This document shows, piece after piece, positions 43,062-52,577 of a stretch of DNA of 64,000 bases. Made by a program: the position numbers and the translations under genes. How positions within the stretch are numbered: the first letter of the stretch is position 1; every line of letters starts with the position of its first letter. This DNA comes from Cohnella baijiui (GTDB lineage Bacteria; Bacillota; Bacilli; Paenibacillales; Paenibacillaceae): positions 310,001-374,000 of the forward strand of contig NZ_JAJFOW010000001.1 in assembly GCF_020731285.1 (NCBI RefSeq). The letters are read 5' to 3'. The notes beneath the pieces were generated by a model, which saw only the letters and a program-made list of their open reading frames with translations, made no database searches and was not told where the DNA came from.

Positions 43062-44378
43062 CTAATCCCGCTCGTAGATGGAGCCGGAGCGGCTCGCGAA
43101 AAATTCGGCGTACACCTTTTCCGCGTAAGCGTCGGTCATGCCCGACAGGTAGTCCGCCACGAGCCGCTCCCAGGGCCAGGTGCCCTTTTGCGCTTCGTAG
43201 GTTTCGAGCCAGTCCGGCGGGAGGATCAGCCTTCCCGTCTCGTACGTTTTGAAGCTGTCCCACAGTCCGCGGATCATAATTTCGCTTCGCTTGTGCAGAC
43301 GCTGCACGCGGAAGTCCTTGATCAGCGTAACCCAGGCCAGCTTCTTTAAGATTTCCATCGTCCGCAGCAGCTCGAGGTCTTCGGCTCCCTCCCGGATAAA
43401 GGTCACCTTCTTCCACCCCCGCGCCGCGTCGTCCAGGATGCCGACCTGGTTGGCGAACCGGCGCACCCACCGCGCCTTCATTTCCCGCCGCGTGCGCGAC
43501 GGCTCACCGTCGCATTCCGTATAGATCGTCTCCCATTGCGCGAGATAGTCGCCGAGCACCCGGCGCACCATTTCCGGCAGATCGACCTGCTCCCAATTCA
43601 TGTCCTTGTTGCCGGGATCGTCCTCGATCTCGCGGATCAGATGGGCGATGATCCGGTCGTCCTCGAACAGTGTGCGGCTCATCGGGATTTTCCCCGCGCG
43701 GATGCCGTCCTCCAGATCGTGCGTCGAATAGGCGATGTCGTCGCACAGGTCCATGAGCTGGGCCTCCAGCGTCGCGCACCCTTCCGGCATCCCCCACAGC
43801 CGGCGCAAGTATTCGATGCCTTCCCATTCCGTCCGGTAGACGCCTTTGACCCGGCCGGGTTCATCGATGCAATAAGGATATTTGTTGATGCCGAGCAGCA
43901 CGGCGGCGCTCAAATCCAGGCCGCTGTCGCTGCCGGCCCGCTTCTCCAGAAACATGAGGATGCGAAAGTTTTGCGCGTTGCCTTCGTATTTGAGCCCGTG
44001 CTCCGCGGCCAGAACGTCGTTCAGCACTTCTTCGCCCTTGTGCCCGAACGGGGGATGTCCGAGATCGTGCGCCAGCGCCGCGACCTCGACGACCTCGGGA
44101 TCCAGCATCAAGCCGGGGTGCGCCTTGGCCGCCAGAAACGGATATGGTTTGCCGAGCCGGCGGGCGACTTCCCGTGCGATCTGCGACACCTCTAGCGAAT
44201 GGGTAAGCCGCGTGCGGTAATAGTCGCCCGACCCGGCTCCGAACACTTGGGATTTCCCCTGCAGCCGGCGAAAGGAAGGCGATTGGATCAGCCTCGCGTA
44301 ATCTTTCTCGAATTCATCCCGGTCTTCGCCGGAGTGGACGTTCTCGGTATCGTACAACCGCAGCTTGCGTACGTTCAT
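43062..44378 (-). CDS. dGTPase-like HD-domain triphosphohydrolase
   Basis: 438 residues. HD motif residues are visible in RTRLTHSLEVSQIAREVARRL (His), AALAHDLGHPPFGHKGEEVLN (His-Asp) and DLCDDIAYSTHDLEDGI (Asp). Family members convert dNTPs, mainly dGTP, to deoxynucleoside and triphosphate, or act on related nucleotides. Of two ATGs 6 bp apart behind AAAGGAG, 44378 has the better spacing. It is monocistronic by layout. Confidence 0.85.
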   Translation of the reverse strand: MNVRKLRLYDTENVHSGEDRDEFEKDYARLIQSPSFRRLQGKSQVFGAGSGDYYRTRLTHSLEVSQIAREVARRLGKPYPFLAAKAHPGLMLDPEVVEVAALAHDLGHPPFGHKGEEVLNDVLAAEHGLKYEGNAQNFRILMFLEKRAGSDSGLDLSAAVLLGINKYPYCIDEPGRVKGVYRTEWEGIEYLRRLWGMPEGCATLEAQLMDLCDDIAYSTHDLEDGIRAGKIPMSRTLFEDDRIIAHLIREIEDDPGNKDMNWEQVDLPEMVRRVLGDYLAQWETIYTECDGEPSRTRREMKARWVRRFANQVGILDDAARGWKKVTFIREGAEDLELLRTMEILKKLAWVTLIKDFRVQRLHKRSEIMIRGLWDSFKTYETGRLILPPDWLETYEAQKGTWPWERLVADYLSGMTDAYAEKVYAEFFASRSGSIYERD

Positions 44379-44580
44379 GCACATCGGCTCCTTTGCCGTC
44401 TTTCGTCCGACCGATCGTCGGATATTGGCATTTAGTATATGCGGCAAACCGGCGCGAAGCAAGTCCATGTCAGCTAAAATGCCATCCCCGCGTTGTCACA
44501 AAAGTGCCTCCTCCAGCGCCTTGATAAAAACGGGCGATTTGCTATATTGAAGAAAATAGCAAAAAAGTGGAGCGTGCCTC

Positions 44581-47500
44581 ATGCGCAAAGACATCCTACG
44601 TCATCTGTTAGCCCCCCTCTTCGCTCCCGTCACCGCCTTTCGCGGTGCAGCCGCCAGCTCGATCGGCTTGATCGTTGGCATGCTGCCGCTGTACGGCATC
44701 CGCTGGGCCCTTCTGCTCGCCGTCTCCCTGCTGTTCCGCCTTAATCTGGGCGCGCTCCTGCTCGGTCTCGCCGTCACCGCCTTGTTCCCCCTCCTGCATG
44801 TATTGTCGTTTGCCGTCGGAGAGCGGCTCGCCGGGTACGAGATTCCCTTTTATTCGCCGAAGTACCTCTCGCTGGCGCATCTGGCCCAATGGACGCCGGG
44901 CAGCCGGATGCACCTGATCGGCAGCGGCGTCGCCGGACTCGCGCTCGCGGCCGTCTCTTTTCCCGCGTTCGCCTTGCTGTACCGTCTGCCCCGGCTCGGC
45001 AGGACACGCCGCCGGGACTTCGTCTTCCAGGACGAGAGCGGCAGACGACGCACGCTCGTCCTTCGCTTCGGCGCGTTGGGACTCGCGGTCGCGATGCTGG
45101 TCGGCGCCGGCTTCGGGGCCAGCCTCGGCAACGATCCGTTCCTGCCCAAGCTCGCGCTGGGCCACGCCCGGTCGGCCTCCCGCATCAGCCCGGTCGCGGA
45201 GAAGCTCAGCGAGAACGCCCTGCTTCAGCAACTAAGGGAGGAGGAGCGCCTGCATCCGACGTTCCAGCTGGACTACCGCAAGCACCGCCAATTCAAGGCG
45301 GGAAGCGCCGCGGCCGGCGCGCGGGAGGTCTATGCCTTCTACGTCAATTGGGACGAAAACAGCAAGCATTCGCTCCTCCAATACGGCAAGGCGATCAACA
45401 CGCTGCTCCCCGAGTGGTACCATTTGAAGCCCGATCTCGGCTTGGACGATCAGACCGACCCCGCCGTTCTGCAGATCGCGGGAAGCTTCGGCGAGAAGGT
45501 CGAGCCTTTAATCAACAATTATTCGAACGACAAGTGGGACGACGCGGCGCTGCATCGGCTGCTCCAGGACCCCGTCCGGCAGGAGCGGCTGATCGGACAG
45601 CTGATCGGGCAGGCGAAGGCGCATGGCGAATCGGGCGTCAATCTCGACTTTGAGGCGCTCCGCGCCGAAGATCAGGACGCCTACACCGCCTTCGTCCAAT
45701 CGCTCGCGACCGTGTTCCACGAGCACGGCCTGCAGGTGACCGTCGACGTTCCCGCGGACGACGACGCCTTCGACTACGGCGCCTTGGCCAAGTCGGCCGA
45801 CCGGCTCATCGTCATGATGTACGACGAGCACGATTCCCAGGGCAAGCCGGGTCCTGTCGCGTCGGACAACTGGTTCGAGCAGTCCCTCGACCGGCTGGAC
45901 ATCCCGCAGGACAAATTGATCGTCAGCATGGGCAGCTACGGCTACGACTGGGTCGAAAACGGCGATCAGCCGGCGGATACGCTCACCTTCGGCGACATCA
46001 TGACGCTGGCCGAGCAATCGAAGCTCGTCATCCACTGGGACGACGAAAGCGGCAACCCGTATATGCGCTACCGGGAAGACGGCGACTCGCATATCGTCTG
46101 GTTCCTCGACGCGGCCACCGCCTACGACCAGCTCAAGGTCGTCCGGGATAACGGCTTTCCGGGCGTCGCGCTGTGGCGGCTCGGCTCCGAGGACCCTACG
46201 CTCTGGCGCCTGCTCGGGCAGGAGAATCCGAAGCTGGAAGCCCTGACCGCGCTGAGCAGCCCGACTCCCGTGCACGATTCGGGCAAAGGCGAAATTCTGC
46301 GCATCCGCGACGCGTCGGCGGACGGGCGGCGGACGTTCGAGACGGACGAAGACGGCTACGTCGCGGACGAGACGTACGCCTCGTATCCGAAGCCGTTCGA
46401 GATCGAACGGTACGGCAAGCCCGAGGGCAAACAGGTCGTGCTGACATTCGACGATGGCCCGAGCGGCAGCTATACGCCCCAAATTCTCGACATTTTGCAT
46501 CGGTATGGCATCCATGCCGCGTTTTTCGTAGTCGGGGAAAACGCCGAGATGCACCCCGAGCTGATCGAGCGGATCTACAAAGAAGGCCATGAGCTGGGAA
46601 ATCATACCTTTACGCATCCGAACGTCGCTTCGACCTCTCCGCTGCGGACGCGCCTCGAGCTGAACGCGACCCAACGGCTCGTCCAGGAGATTACGGGCCA
46701 TTCGATGACGTTTTTCCGGCCGCCTTACGTCGCGGACGCGGAGCCATCCGCCCCTTCCGAGCTTCTGCCGATATTGCGGGGCCAAGAGATGGGCTATACG
46801 ATGGTCGGCGAGCTGATCGATCCCGAGGACTGGGCGCGGCCGTCCGCGCCCGAGATCGTGCGGCGGGTCATGTCCCAGCTCCCGGAAGGCAACGTCATCC
46901 TGCTTCACGATGCCGGCGGCAACCGCGACCAAACCGTCCGGGCGCTGCCGGTCCTCATCGAGCGGCTTCAGCACGAGGGATATTCTTTCACGACGCTGAG
47001 CGCGCTAATTGGCCAGACGCGGGAGCAAACGATGCCTCGCGTCTCCAGCCAAGACGCGCCTCTGATGGCTTACGACCGCGCGGTATTCGAGGCGCTGCAT
47101 CGGGCCGGATGGGCCCTGCAGGCGATCTTCTACGCCGCCATCGCGCTCGGCGTCTTCCGCGTCGCCTTCCTGTTCGTCCTGGCCTGGCGGCATAAGCGCG
47201 CCTATTCGGCCGTCCGGGCGGACGACGGCTACCGGCCCTTCGTCAGCGTCGTCATCGCCGCCTACAACGAGGAACGCGTCATTTGCAAGACGATCGAGTC
47301 GCTCCTGGAAAGCGACTATCCGGCCTTCGAGATCGTCGTCGTGGATGACGGGTCGACCGACGATACGGCGGACGCGGTTCGGTCCGCCTTCGGCGGTCGG
47401 GCGGACGTCCGTCTCGTCTCCAAGGCGAACGGCGGCAAAGCGTCCGCCGTCAACGCCGGCTTTCGCGAAGCGCGCGGCGACATCGTCGTCGCTCTCGACG

Positions 47501-48312
47501 CCGACACGCTGATCGCGCGCGACGCCGTCTCCCTGCTCGTCCGCCGCTTCCGGGACCCGATCGTCGCAGCCGTCTCGGGCAACGTGCGCGTAGGCAACGC
47601 CCGCAATCCGCTCACGATCTGGCAGCATATCGAATACGTCACCGGGTTTAACCTGGAGCGCCGGGCGTTCGACCGGTTGAACTGCATTACGGTCGTGCCG
47701 GGCGCGATCGGCGCCTGGCGCAAAACGGTCGTCGAGGAAGCGGGCCTGTACAGGGAAGACACGCTCGCGGAGGATGCGGACTTGACGCTCTCCTTGCTGC
47801 GGCGCGGCTGGAAAATCGGGTACGAGGAGCGCGCCTACGCATTCACCGAAGCGCCGGAGGAAGTCCGCAGCTTCGTCAAGCAGCGCTACCGGTGGACGTA
47901 CGGAACGCTGCAATGCCTGTGGAAGCACCGCGGCGCGCTCTTCCGCGCGCGGCCCTGGTCGCTCGGCTTCGTCGGCATGCCGAACATGTGGCTGTTCCAA
48001 TACGTCTATTCTTGCCTGTCGCCGCTCATCGACCTGCTGTTCGTTTTCTCGCTGATCGCGGGTTCGTCCAAGGTCGCCGTCATCAGCTACGCGGCGTTTT
48101 TCGTCCTCGACCTGCTGGTTGCCTGGTTCGCCTTCCGGCTGGAAGGCGCAAGCCCGCGCCCTTTGGTCTGGCTGTTCCTCCAGCGCATCGTCTACCGGCA
48201 GCTGATGGCTTACGTCATCTTCAAATCGATGTGGGCGGCGTTAAAAGGAGCGGCCGTAGGCTGGAACAAATTGCAGCGAAGGGGTAATGTGAAAGTAAAC
48301 CAACCTTCGTAA
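44581..48312 (+). CDS. DUF2062-GH18-polysaccharide deacetylase-glycosyltransferase 2 fusion protein
   Basis: 1243 residues, four parts. Residues 1-190: DUF2062-like membrane region. About 240-555: GH18 chitinase-like domain on the outside, with the core SGVNLDFEAL (near 350). About 610-800: NodB/CE4 deacetylase with LTFDDGP (621-627), GNHTFTHPN, FFRPPYV and LLHDAGG. About 850-1230: GT2 synthase with VVIAAYNEE, VVDDGST, DADT, EDADLT and the processive QRYRWTYG (about 1100) plus C-terminal membrane segments. This order suggests one machine that makes, trims and deacetylates an N-acetylhexosamine polymer across the membrane. mprF follows 14 bp later. Confidence 0.88.
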   Translation: MRKDILRHLLAPLFAPVTAFRGAAASSIGLIVGMLPLYGIRWALLLAVSLLFRLNLGALLLGLAVTALFPLLHVLSFAVGERLAGYEIPFYSPKYLSLAHLAQWTPGSRMHLIGSGVAGLALAAVSFPAFALLYRLPRLGRTRRRDFVFQDESGRRRTLVLRFGALGLAVAMLVGAGFGASLGNDPFLPKLALGHARSASRISPVAEKLSENALLQQLREEERLHPTFQLDYRKHRQFKAGSAAAGAREVYAFYVNWDENSKHSLLQYGKAINTLLPEWYHLKPDLGLDDQTDPAVLQIAGSFGEKVEPLINNYSNDKWDDAALHRLLQDPVRQERLIGQLIGQAKAHGESGVNLDFEALRAEDQDAYTAFVQSLATVFHEHGLQVTVDVPADDDAFDYGALAKSADRLIVMMYDEHDSQGKPGPVASDNWFEQSLDRLDIPQDKLIVSMGSYGYDWVENGDQPADTLTFGDIMTLAEQSKLVIHWDDESGNPYMRYREDGDSHIVWFLDAATAYDQLKVVRDNGFPGVALWRLGSEDPTLWRLLGQENPKLEALTALSSPTPVHDSGKGEILRIRDASADGRRTFETDEDGYVADETYASYPKPFEIERYGKPEGKQVVLTFDDGPSGSYTPQILDILHRYGIHAAFFVVGENAEMHPELIERIYKEGHELGNHTFTHPNVASTSPLRTRLELNATQRLVQEITGHSMTFFRPPYVADAEPSAPSELLPILRGQEMGYTMVGELIDPEDWARPSAPEIVRRVMSQLPEGNVILLHDAGGNRDQTVRALPVLIERLQHEGYSFTTLSALIGQTREQTMPRVSSQDAPLMAYDRAVFEALHRAGWALQAIFYAAIALGVFRVAFLFVLAWRHKRAYSAVRADDGYRPFVSVVIAAYNEERVICKTIESLLESDYPAFEIVVVDDGSTDDTADAVRSAFGGRADVRLVSKANGGKASAVNAGFREARGDIVVALDADTLIARDAVSLLVRRFRDPIVAAVSGNVRVGNARNPLTIWQHIEYVTGFNLERRAFDRLNCITVVPGAIGAWRKTVVEEAGLYREDTLAEDADLTLSLLRRGWKIGYEERAYAFTEAPEEVRSFVKQRYRWTYGTLQCLWKHRGALFRARPWSLGFVGMPNMWLFQYVYSCLSPLIDLLFVFSLIAGSSKVAVISYAAFFVLDLLVAWFAFRLEGASPRPLVWLFLQRIVYRQLMAYVIFKSMWAALKGAAVGWNKLQRRGNVKVNQPS

Positions 48313-48326
48313 TCAAAGGAGCACTC

Positions 48327-50957
48327 ATGAACGTGTCCGTTTCTTGGTCCGCTTGGCTCGAACGCGGCAAGCGCTATTTGAAATTCGTGCTGCCGCTGCT
48401 GATCCTGGCCTTTCTTTACAGCCAGACGCAAGCGTTTCTGCGCGGCATCAAGCCCTCCGTCGCGCTGCACATCATGGGCCGCATCCACCTGTCCGGCCAC
48501 CTGCAGCTCCTGGCCGTCAGCCTCGCCGCGGTCGCCGTCATGATCGGCTACGACCTGCTTCTCTTGCGGTGGAACGGCGCCCGCTTGCCCCTGCGCGCGG
48601 TCGGGAAGATCAGCTGGATCTCCAACTCGCTCAACAATGCGCTGGGCTTCGCCGGCTTCACGGGCGCCGGCCTGCGCCTCATGCTGTACCGCAAGCGGGG
48701 CGTCGCCGGCCCCGGCTTGCTCGGCTCGCTCCTCTACCTCAGCCTGTCGGTGCTGACCGGGTTGTCGGTGCTCTGCCTGCTGCTGCTCGGCGGCGCCGTT
48801 CGGGATCACGGCCTGCTTCGCGATCATCCGTGGCTGCTCATCGCCGTCGTCGGCGTCGCCGCCTACCTGCCGATTTTCGCGCTGTTGAAGGTGCTCACGC
48901 CGCTGCGCCGCTGGCTCGGCGTGGAGGCCGGCAACGGCGGGCGGTTCTCGCCCGCGTTCGCCGCGATCGGCGCGTCGTTCGTCGAATGGGGCGCTGCCGC
49001 GCTCACCTTTTGGTTCGTCACGCGGACGCTGCATTTGCATCTCGGCCTTCAAGACGCGATGGGCATCTACGCAATGGCCGCCGTGGCGGGCATCGTCAGC
49101 TTCGTGCCCGGCGGCCTCGGCTCGTTCGACGTCGTCGCGCTGCTCGGCCTGTACGGCTTCGGCGTTCCGCCCGAGCGGGCGCTCGCCGTCGTCCTCGTTT
49201 TCCGGACATTCTACTACTTCATCCCGCTGTCGATCGGCCTCGCGCTCGCCACGACGGAGTGGCTCCCCGGCAAAGAGGCCCGGAACGCCGCTCCCGGCCA
49301 GATGCTGAAGCCCGCGGTCCGGCGCTGGCAGGCGATCTGGAACTGGCCTTCCCAGGTCGCCATTCTCCGCGACTTCGGCGGCTGGGCGCTGGCCGCGCTC
49401 GTCTTCCTGAGCGGCGCGCTGCTGCTGATGTCCGCGGCGACGCCGGGGCAGTGGCACCGGATGCATCTGCTCGAGCAATATATTACGCCGCTCACGATGA
49501 AGGGCTCCCATCAGCTCACCGTGCTGATCGGACTGCTCATGCTGGTGCTCTCCGAAGGCATCCGCCTCCAGGTGAAGCGCGCGTACTATGCGACGCTCGT
49601 CCTGCTGACGGCCGGAGCGGTCTTCTCCATCCTGAAGGGGTTCGATTACGAGGAAGCGCTGTTCCTCGCCTTCGTGTTCATCCTTCTCTGGGTGTCCAAA
49701 GACCGGTTCCGCCGCGAGGAGGTCGTCTTCTCCGTCCGGAAGGTCGCCGTCTGGGGCGCCGTCACACTGGTTGTCACGATCCTCTATCTATCCGTAGGCC
49801 GACTCGCGAACGAGCCGCCGGAGCGGTGGATTCCGACCAAGGTGTATACGCGCTACATGCTGCGGGACCAAGATTTCCTGCATGAGGCGGCGCTGGCGCT
49901 GGCGATGACCTGGCTGCTGCTGTCGGTCCGTTGGCTGCTGCGTCCGCGGCTGCCGGCTTCCCCGCTGCCGGACAGCCGGGCGTTCGCGCGTCTGCAGGAA
50001 TTTCTGAAGACGCATAACGGCAACTTCCTCACGCATCTGCTGTTTCTCGGGGACAAAAGCTTCCTGTGGACTTCTGACGGAAAAGCGATGCTCGCGTACG
50101 GCCGCACACGCCACACGCTCGTCGCGCTCGGCGATCCGATCGGAGAGGCGTCCGCCATCCGCGAAGCAGTCCGCACGTTCCGAGAGTACGCCGACCGGCA
50201 CGCGTCGACGGCCGTCTTTTACCAAATCAAGGCGGAGCATCTGCCGATGTACCATGAATTCGGCTATCGCTTCTTCAAGCTCGGCGAGGAAGCCGTCGTG
50301 CCGCTGGCGAAGTTCGGCCTGACCGGACGGAGCAAAGCCGATCTGCGCGCCGCCTGCAACCGCTTCGAACGGGAAGGGTACCGCTTCGAGATGGTCGAGC
50401 CTCCCTTTCCGCCGCTGTTTCTGGTCGAGCTGCGCGAAGTGTCGGACGAATGGCTCGCGGGCCGCGCCGAGAAAGGCTTCTCGCTCGGGGCGTTCCGCGA
50501 GTCTTACCTGGAGCTCGCTCCCGTCGCCGTGCTGAAGGACGGGGAGGGCCGAATCGCCGCCTTCGCGAGCCTCATGCCCGTCTACGACGGCGGCCGGTCG
50601 GTCTCCGTCGACCTGATGCGCTACCGCAAAGGACTTCACGGCGGCGTGATGGACGTGCTGTTCGTCCACCTGCTCCAATGGGCGAAAGCCGCCGGCTACG
50701 AGCGGTTCAATCTCGGCATGGCACCGCTCGCGAGCGTCGGCGAATCCGAATATTCGTACCGCGGAGAGCGTATCGCCCGCCTCATTTTCCTGAAAGGCGA
50801 CCACTTTTACAGCTTTCAGGGACTTCGGCGGTTCAAAGAAAAGTTCGATCCCGACTGGGAGCCCCGATACCTGGCTTATCCGAAAAACGCGCTGCTGGCC
50901 AAAACGATCTACGGGGTGACCCGGATCGTCTCCCGGAACGCGCCGGGCGGCGGTTAA
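48327..50957 (+). CDS. mprF: Bifunctional lysylphosphatidylglycerol flippase/synthetase MprF
   Basis: 876 residues: an N-terminal flippase part with many membrane segments (about 1-330, YMAAVAGIVSFVPGGLGSFDVVALLG-like core in two parts), further membrane segments to about 540, and a C-terminal DUF2156/GNAT-fold synthetase (about 545-870, LGDPIGEASAIREAVRTF, LMRYRKGLHGGVMDVLF). It attaches lysine or another aminoacyl group from tRNA to phosphatidylglycerol and flips it, lowering surface charge and cationic-peptide sensitivity. It starts 14 bp after the fusion-protein gene behind AAAGGAG, so both are probably one envelope operon. Confidence 0.9.
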   Translation: MNVSVSWSAWLERGKRYLKFVLPLLILAFLYSQTQAFLRGIKPSVALHIMGRIHLSGHLQLLAVSLAAVAVMIGYDLLLLRWNGARLPLRAVGKISWISNSLNNALGFAGFTGAGLRLMLYRKRGVAGPGLLGSLLYLSLSVLTGLSVLCLLLLGGAVRDHGLLRDHPWLLIAVVGVAAYLPIFALLKVLTPLRRWLGVEAGNGGRFSPAFAAIGASFVEWGAAALTFWFVTRTLHLHLGLQDAMGIYAMAAVAGIVSFVPGGLGSFDVVALLGLYGFGVPPERALAVVLVFRTFYYFIPLSIGLALATTEWLPGKEARNAAPGQMLKPAVRRWQAIWNWPSQVAILRDFGGWALAALVFLSGALLLMSAATPGQWHRMHLLEQYITPLTMKGSHQLTVLIGLLMLVLSEGIRLQVKRAYYATLVLLTAGAVFSILKGFDYEEALFLAFVFILLWVSKDRFRREEVVFSVRKVAVWGAVTLVVTILYLSVGRLANEPPERWIPTKVYTRYMLRDQDFLHEAALALAMTWLLLSVRWLLRPRLPASPLPDSRAFARLQEFLKTHNGNFLTHLLFLGDKSFLWTSDGKAMLAYGRTRHTLVALGDPIGEASAIREAVRTFREYADRHASTAVFYQIKAEHLPMYHEFGYRFFKLGEEAVVPLAKFGLTGRSKADLRAACNRFEREGYRFEMVEPPFPPLFLVELREVSDEWLAGRAEKGFSLGAFRESYLELAPVAVLKDGEGRIAAFASLMPVYDGGRSVSVDLMRYRKGLHGGVMDVLFVHLLQWAKAAGYERFNLGMAPLASVGESEYSYRGERIARLIFLKGDHFYSFQGLRRFKEKFDPDWEPRYLAYPKNALLAKTIYGVTRIVSRNAPGGG

Positions 50958-50960
50958 ACG

Positions 50961-51015
50961 AAGAAGAAGCCCAAGCAGGGCCGCAGGCGCGGCCGTCATG
51001 CTCGGGCTTCTTTTT
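50961..51015. terminator. Bidirectional terminator between mprF and the lut regulator
   Basis: Stem AAGAAGCCC...GGGCTTCTT (50964-50972 with 51004-51012) with an inner GC-rich stem, TTTTT on the plus strand. Confidence 0.8.
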
Positions 51016-51052
51016 CGGTTGGAACGCAAACGCGGCGTCGGGCGCGACGGCC

Positions 51053-51760
51053 TCACAAATGCTTCATGAGAATGCTCTCCACATGGCGCAAATGCTCGCT
51101 CATCCGCGACGAGGCCGCCTCCGGATCGCCGTCCGCCACCGCGTCGACGATCGCGGCATGCTCCGCGTACAGCCGCTCCGCGACGGAGCGGTTCGCGTAC
51201 AGCTCCGCCCGCCGCACCTCCCGAATCGCCCGCTCCAGCTGGCCCGTGATCGATTCGAACAAGCCGAGCATGATCTGGTTTCCCGTCGCCTTGGCGAGCA
51301 GCAGATGGAGCTGCAGATCGGTCCGCTCCCCTTCTTTGTCGTCTCCGATCGCGCTTGCCATCTCCCGCGCGAGCCCGCGGAGCGCCCGGACGTCCGCTTC
51401 CGTACGCTTGGCCGCGGCGATGGCCGCGATCGACAGCTCGAGCGTCTTCCGGACCTCCAGCAGCTCCAGGAGCGTCTCGCGGTTCACGCGCAGCGCCTCA
51501 AGCTCGGGAATCGCGGGGGCGGCGGGAATGCTCGCGATGACCCGGCAGCCGCCTCCCTGGCGAATTTCGATCAGCCCCATCGCCTTCAGGGCGCTCAGCG
51601 CCTCGCGCGTGGTCGAGCGGCCGACGCCGAAGCGCTCGGAGATCTCCTTCGTCGAAGGGAGCTTGTCGCCGACCCGAAGCTTGCCCTCGACGATTTGTCG
51701 CTTCAGATGCTCCGTCATTTGTTCGTAATGGTTCCGTTTCGTCAGCCGGGTCGCCTCCAT
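51053..51760 (-). CDS. FadR/GntR-family regulator of the lut operon
   Basis: 235 residues. Winged helix GDKLPSTKEISERFGVGRSTTREALSALKAMGLIEIRQGGG (about 30-70) and an FCD domain (about 85-225: LQLHLLLAKATGN, EHAAIVDAV). Similar regulators control lactate utilisation (LldR/LutR). It starts 73 bp downstream of lutC on the same strand. AAGGAGG 9 bp upstream fixes ATG 51760. A matching TNGT-ACNA dyad sits upstream of lutA. Confidence 0.83.
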   Translation of the reverse strand: MEATRLTKRNHYEQMTEHLKRQIVEGKLRVGDKLPSTKEISERFGVGRSTTREALSALKAMGLIEIRQGGGCRVIASIPAAPAIPELEALRVNRETLLELLEVRKTLELSIAAIAAAKRTEADVRALRGLAREMASAIGDDKEGERTDLQLHLLLAKATGNQIMLGLFESITGQLERAIREVRRAELYANRSVAERLYAEHAAIVDAVADGDPEAASSRMSEHLRHVESILMKHL

Positions 51761-51833
51761 GCCGCGCGAACCTCCTTTTTCCGTGAAATGGCCGCCGCGC
51801 GCGGCCGACATCGCCAAGCGGCGCGGTCCGGGA

Positions 51834-52577
51834 TCAACCGACGAGCAGCGCGTAGACGACGCCGGGTCCGTGGACGCCGATCGTCAGGTCGTTCTCGATG
51901 TCCGAGGACCGGCTCGGGCCGGAGATGAAGTGGATGCCGGCCGGCAGTTGCTCCCGCCCTGCGCGGTCGAAATTCGCGAGCACTTCGCCGAGCCGCGTCG
52001 CGAGCCGCTCGACCGGAACGACGATTAGAAGCACAGTCGGCAGCAGCGAGACCGAGCGTCCCTTGCCTTTGCCGGACAGAACGGTCACCGAGCCGGTGTA
52101 CGCCGCCGCGTAATCGGCCATAACGACGCCGATGTCGGCTTCCGCAGCGCGCGCCTTCCAATGCTCCGACGGGTCGCTGTTCCAAACCGAGACCCGCGCC
52201 TCGGGCAGCGCCGCCTCCAATCCGAGCGCGGCCAGCTCCGGCTGGTTCTGCCGGACGACCAAGCGCGCGCCGAGCTCCCGCCCTTTGTCCGCGATAAAAG
52301 CGCGCACCTCGTCCATGTTCGACAGCCTGACGACGTGCCCGCCGACGCTTTTCCAGTTGTCCGAGAAACGGATGACGCGCTCCTCCAAAGACCATTCGAA
52401 CGTCCGCCAAAAGTCCGGCGCTCCGCGAAACGAGTGCGCGGGCTTTTCTCGTGTCCGAGGATGTCCCAGCCGCGCGGCGATGCCGTTCATGAACTTCTCC
52501 TGCTTGGCCCGGGAAGCCGCTTCCATGTCTTTCAGCCACGCGGCATGGGCCGCATCGGTCGTCTTAATGTCCGCCAT
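51834..52577 (-). CDS. lutC: Lactate utilisation protein C (LUD domain)
   Basis: 247 residues, LUD domain. VADYAAAYTGSVTV (here VMADYAAAYTGSVTVLSGKG), PTVLLIVVPVERLATRLGEVL and the C-terminal SRSSDIENDLTIGVHGPG are the usual LutC signatures. It is the third component of the LutABC lactate oxidase complex. Its ATG overlaps the lutB stop by 14 bp. Confidence 0.9.
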   Translation of the reverse strand: MADIKTTDAAHAAWLKDMEAASRAKQEKFMNGIAARLGHPRTREKPAHSFRGAPDFWRTFEWSLEERVIRFSDNWKSVGGHVVRLSNMDEVRAFIADKGRELGARLVVRQNQPELAALGLEAALPEARVSVWNSDPSEHWKARAAEADIGVVMADYAAAYTGSVTVLSGKGKGRSVSLLPTVLLIVVPVERLATRLGEVLANFDRAGREQLPAGIHFISGPSRSSDIENDLTIGVHGPGVVYALLVG

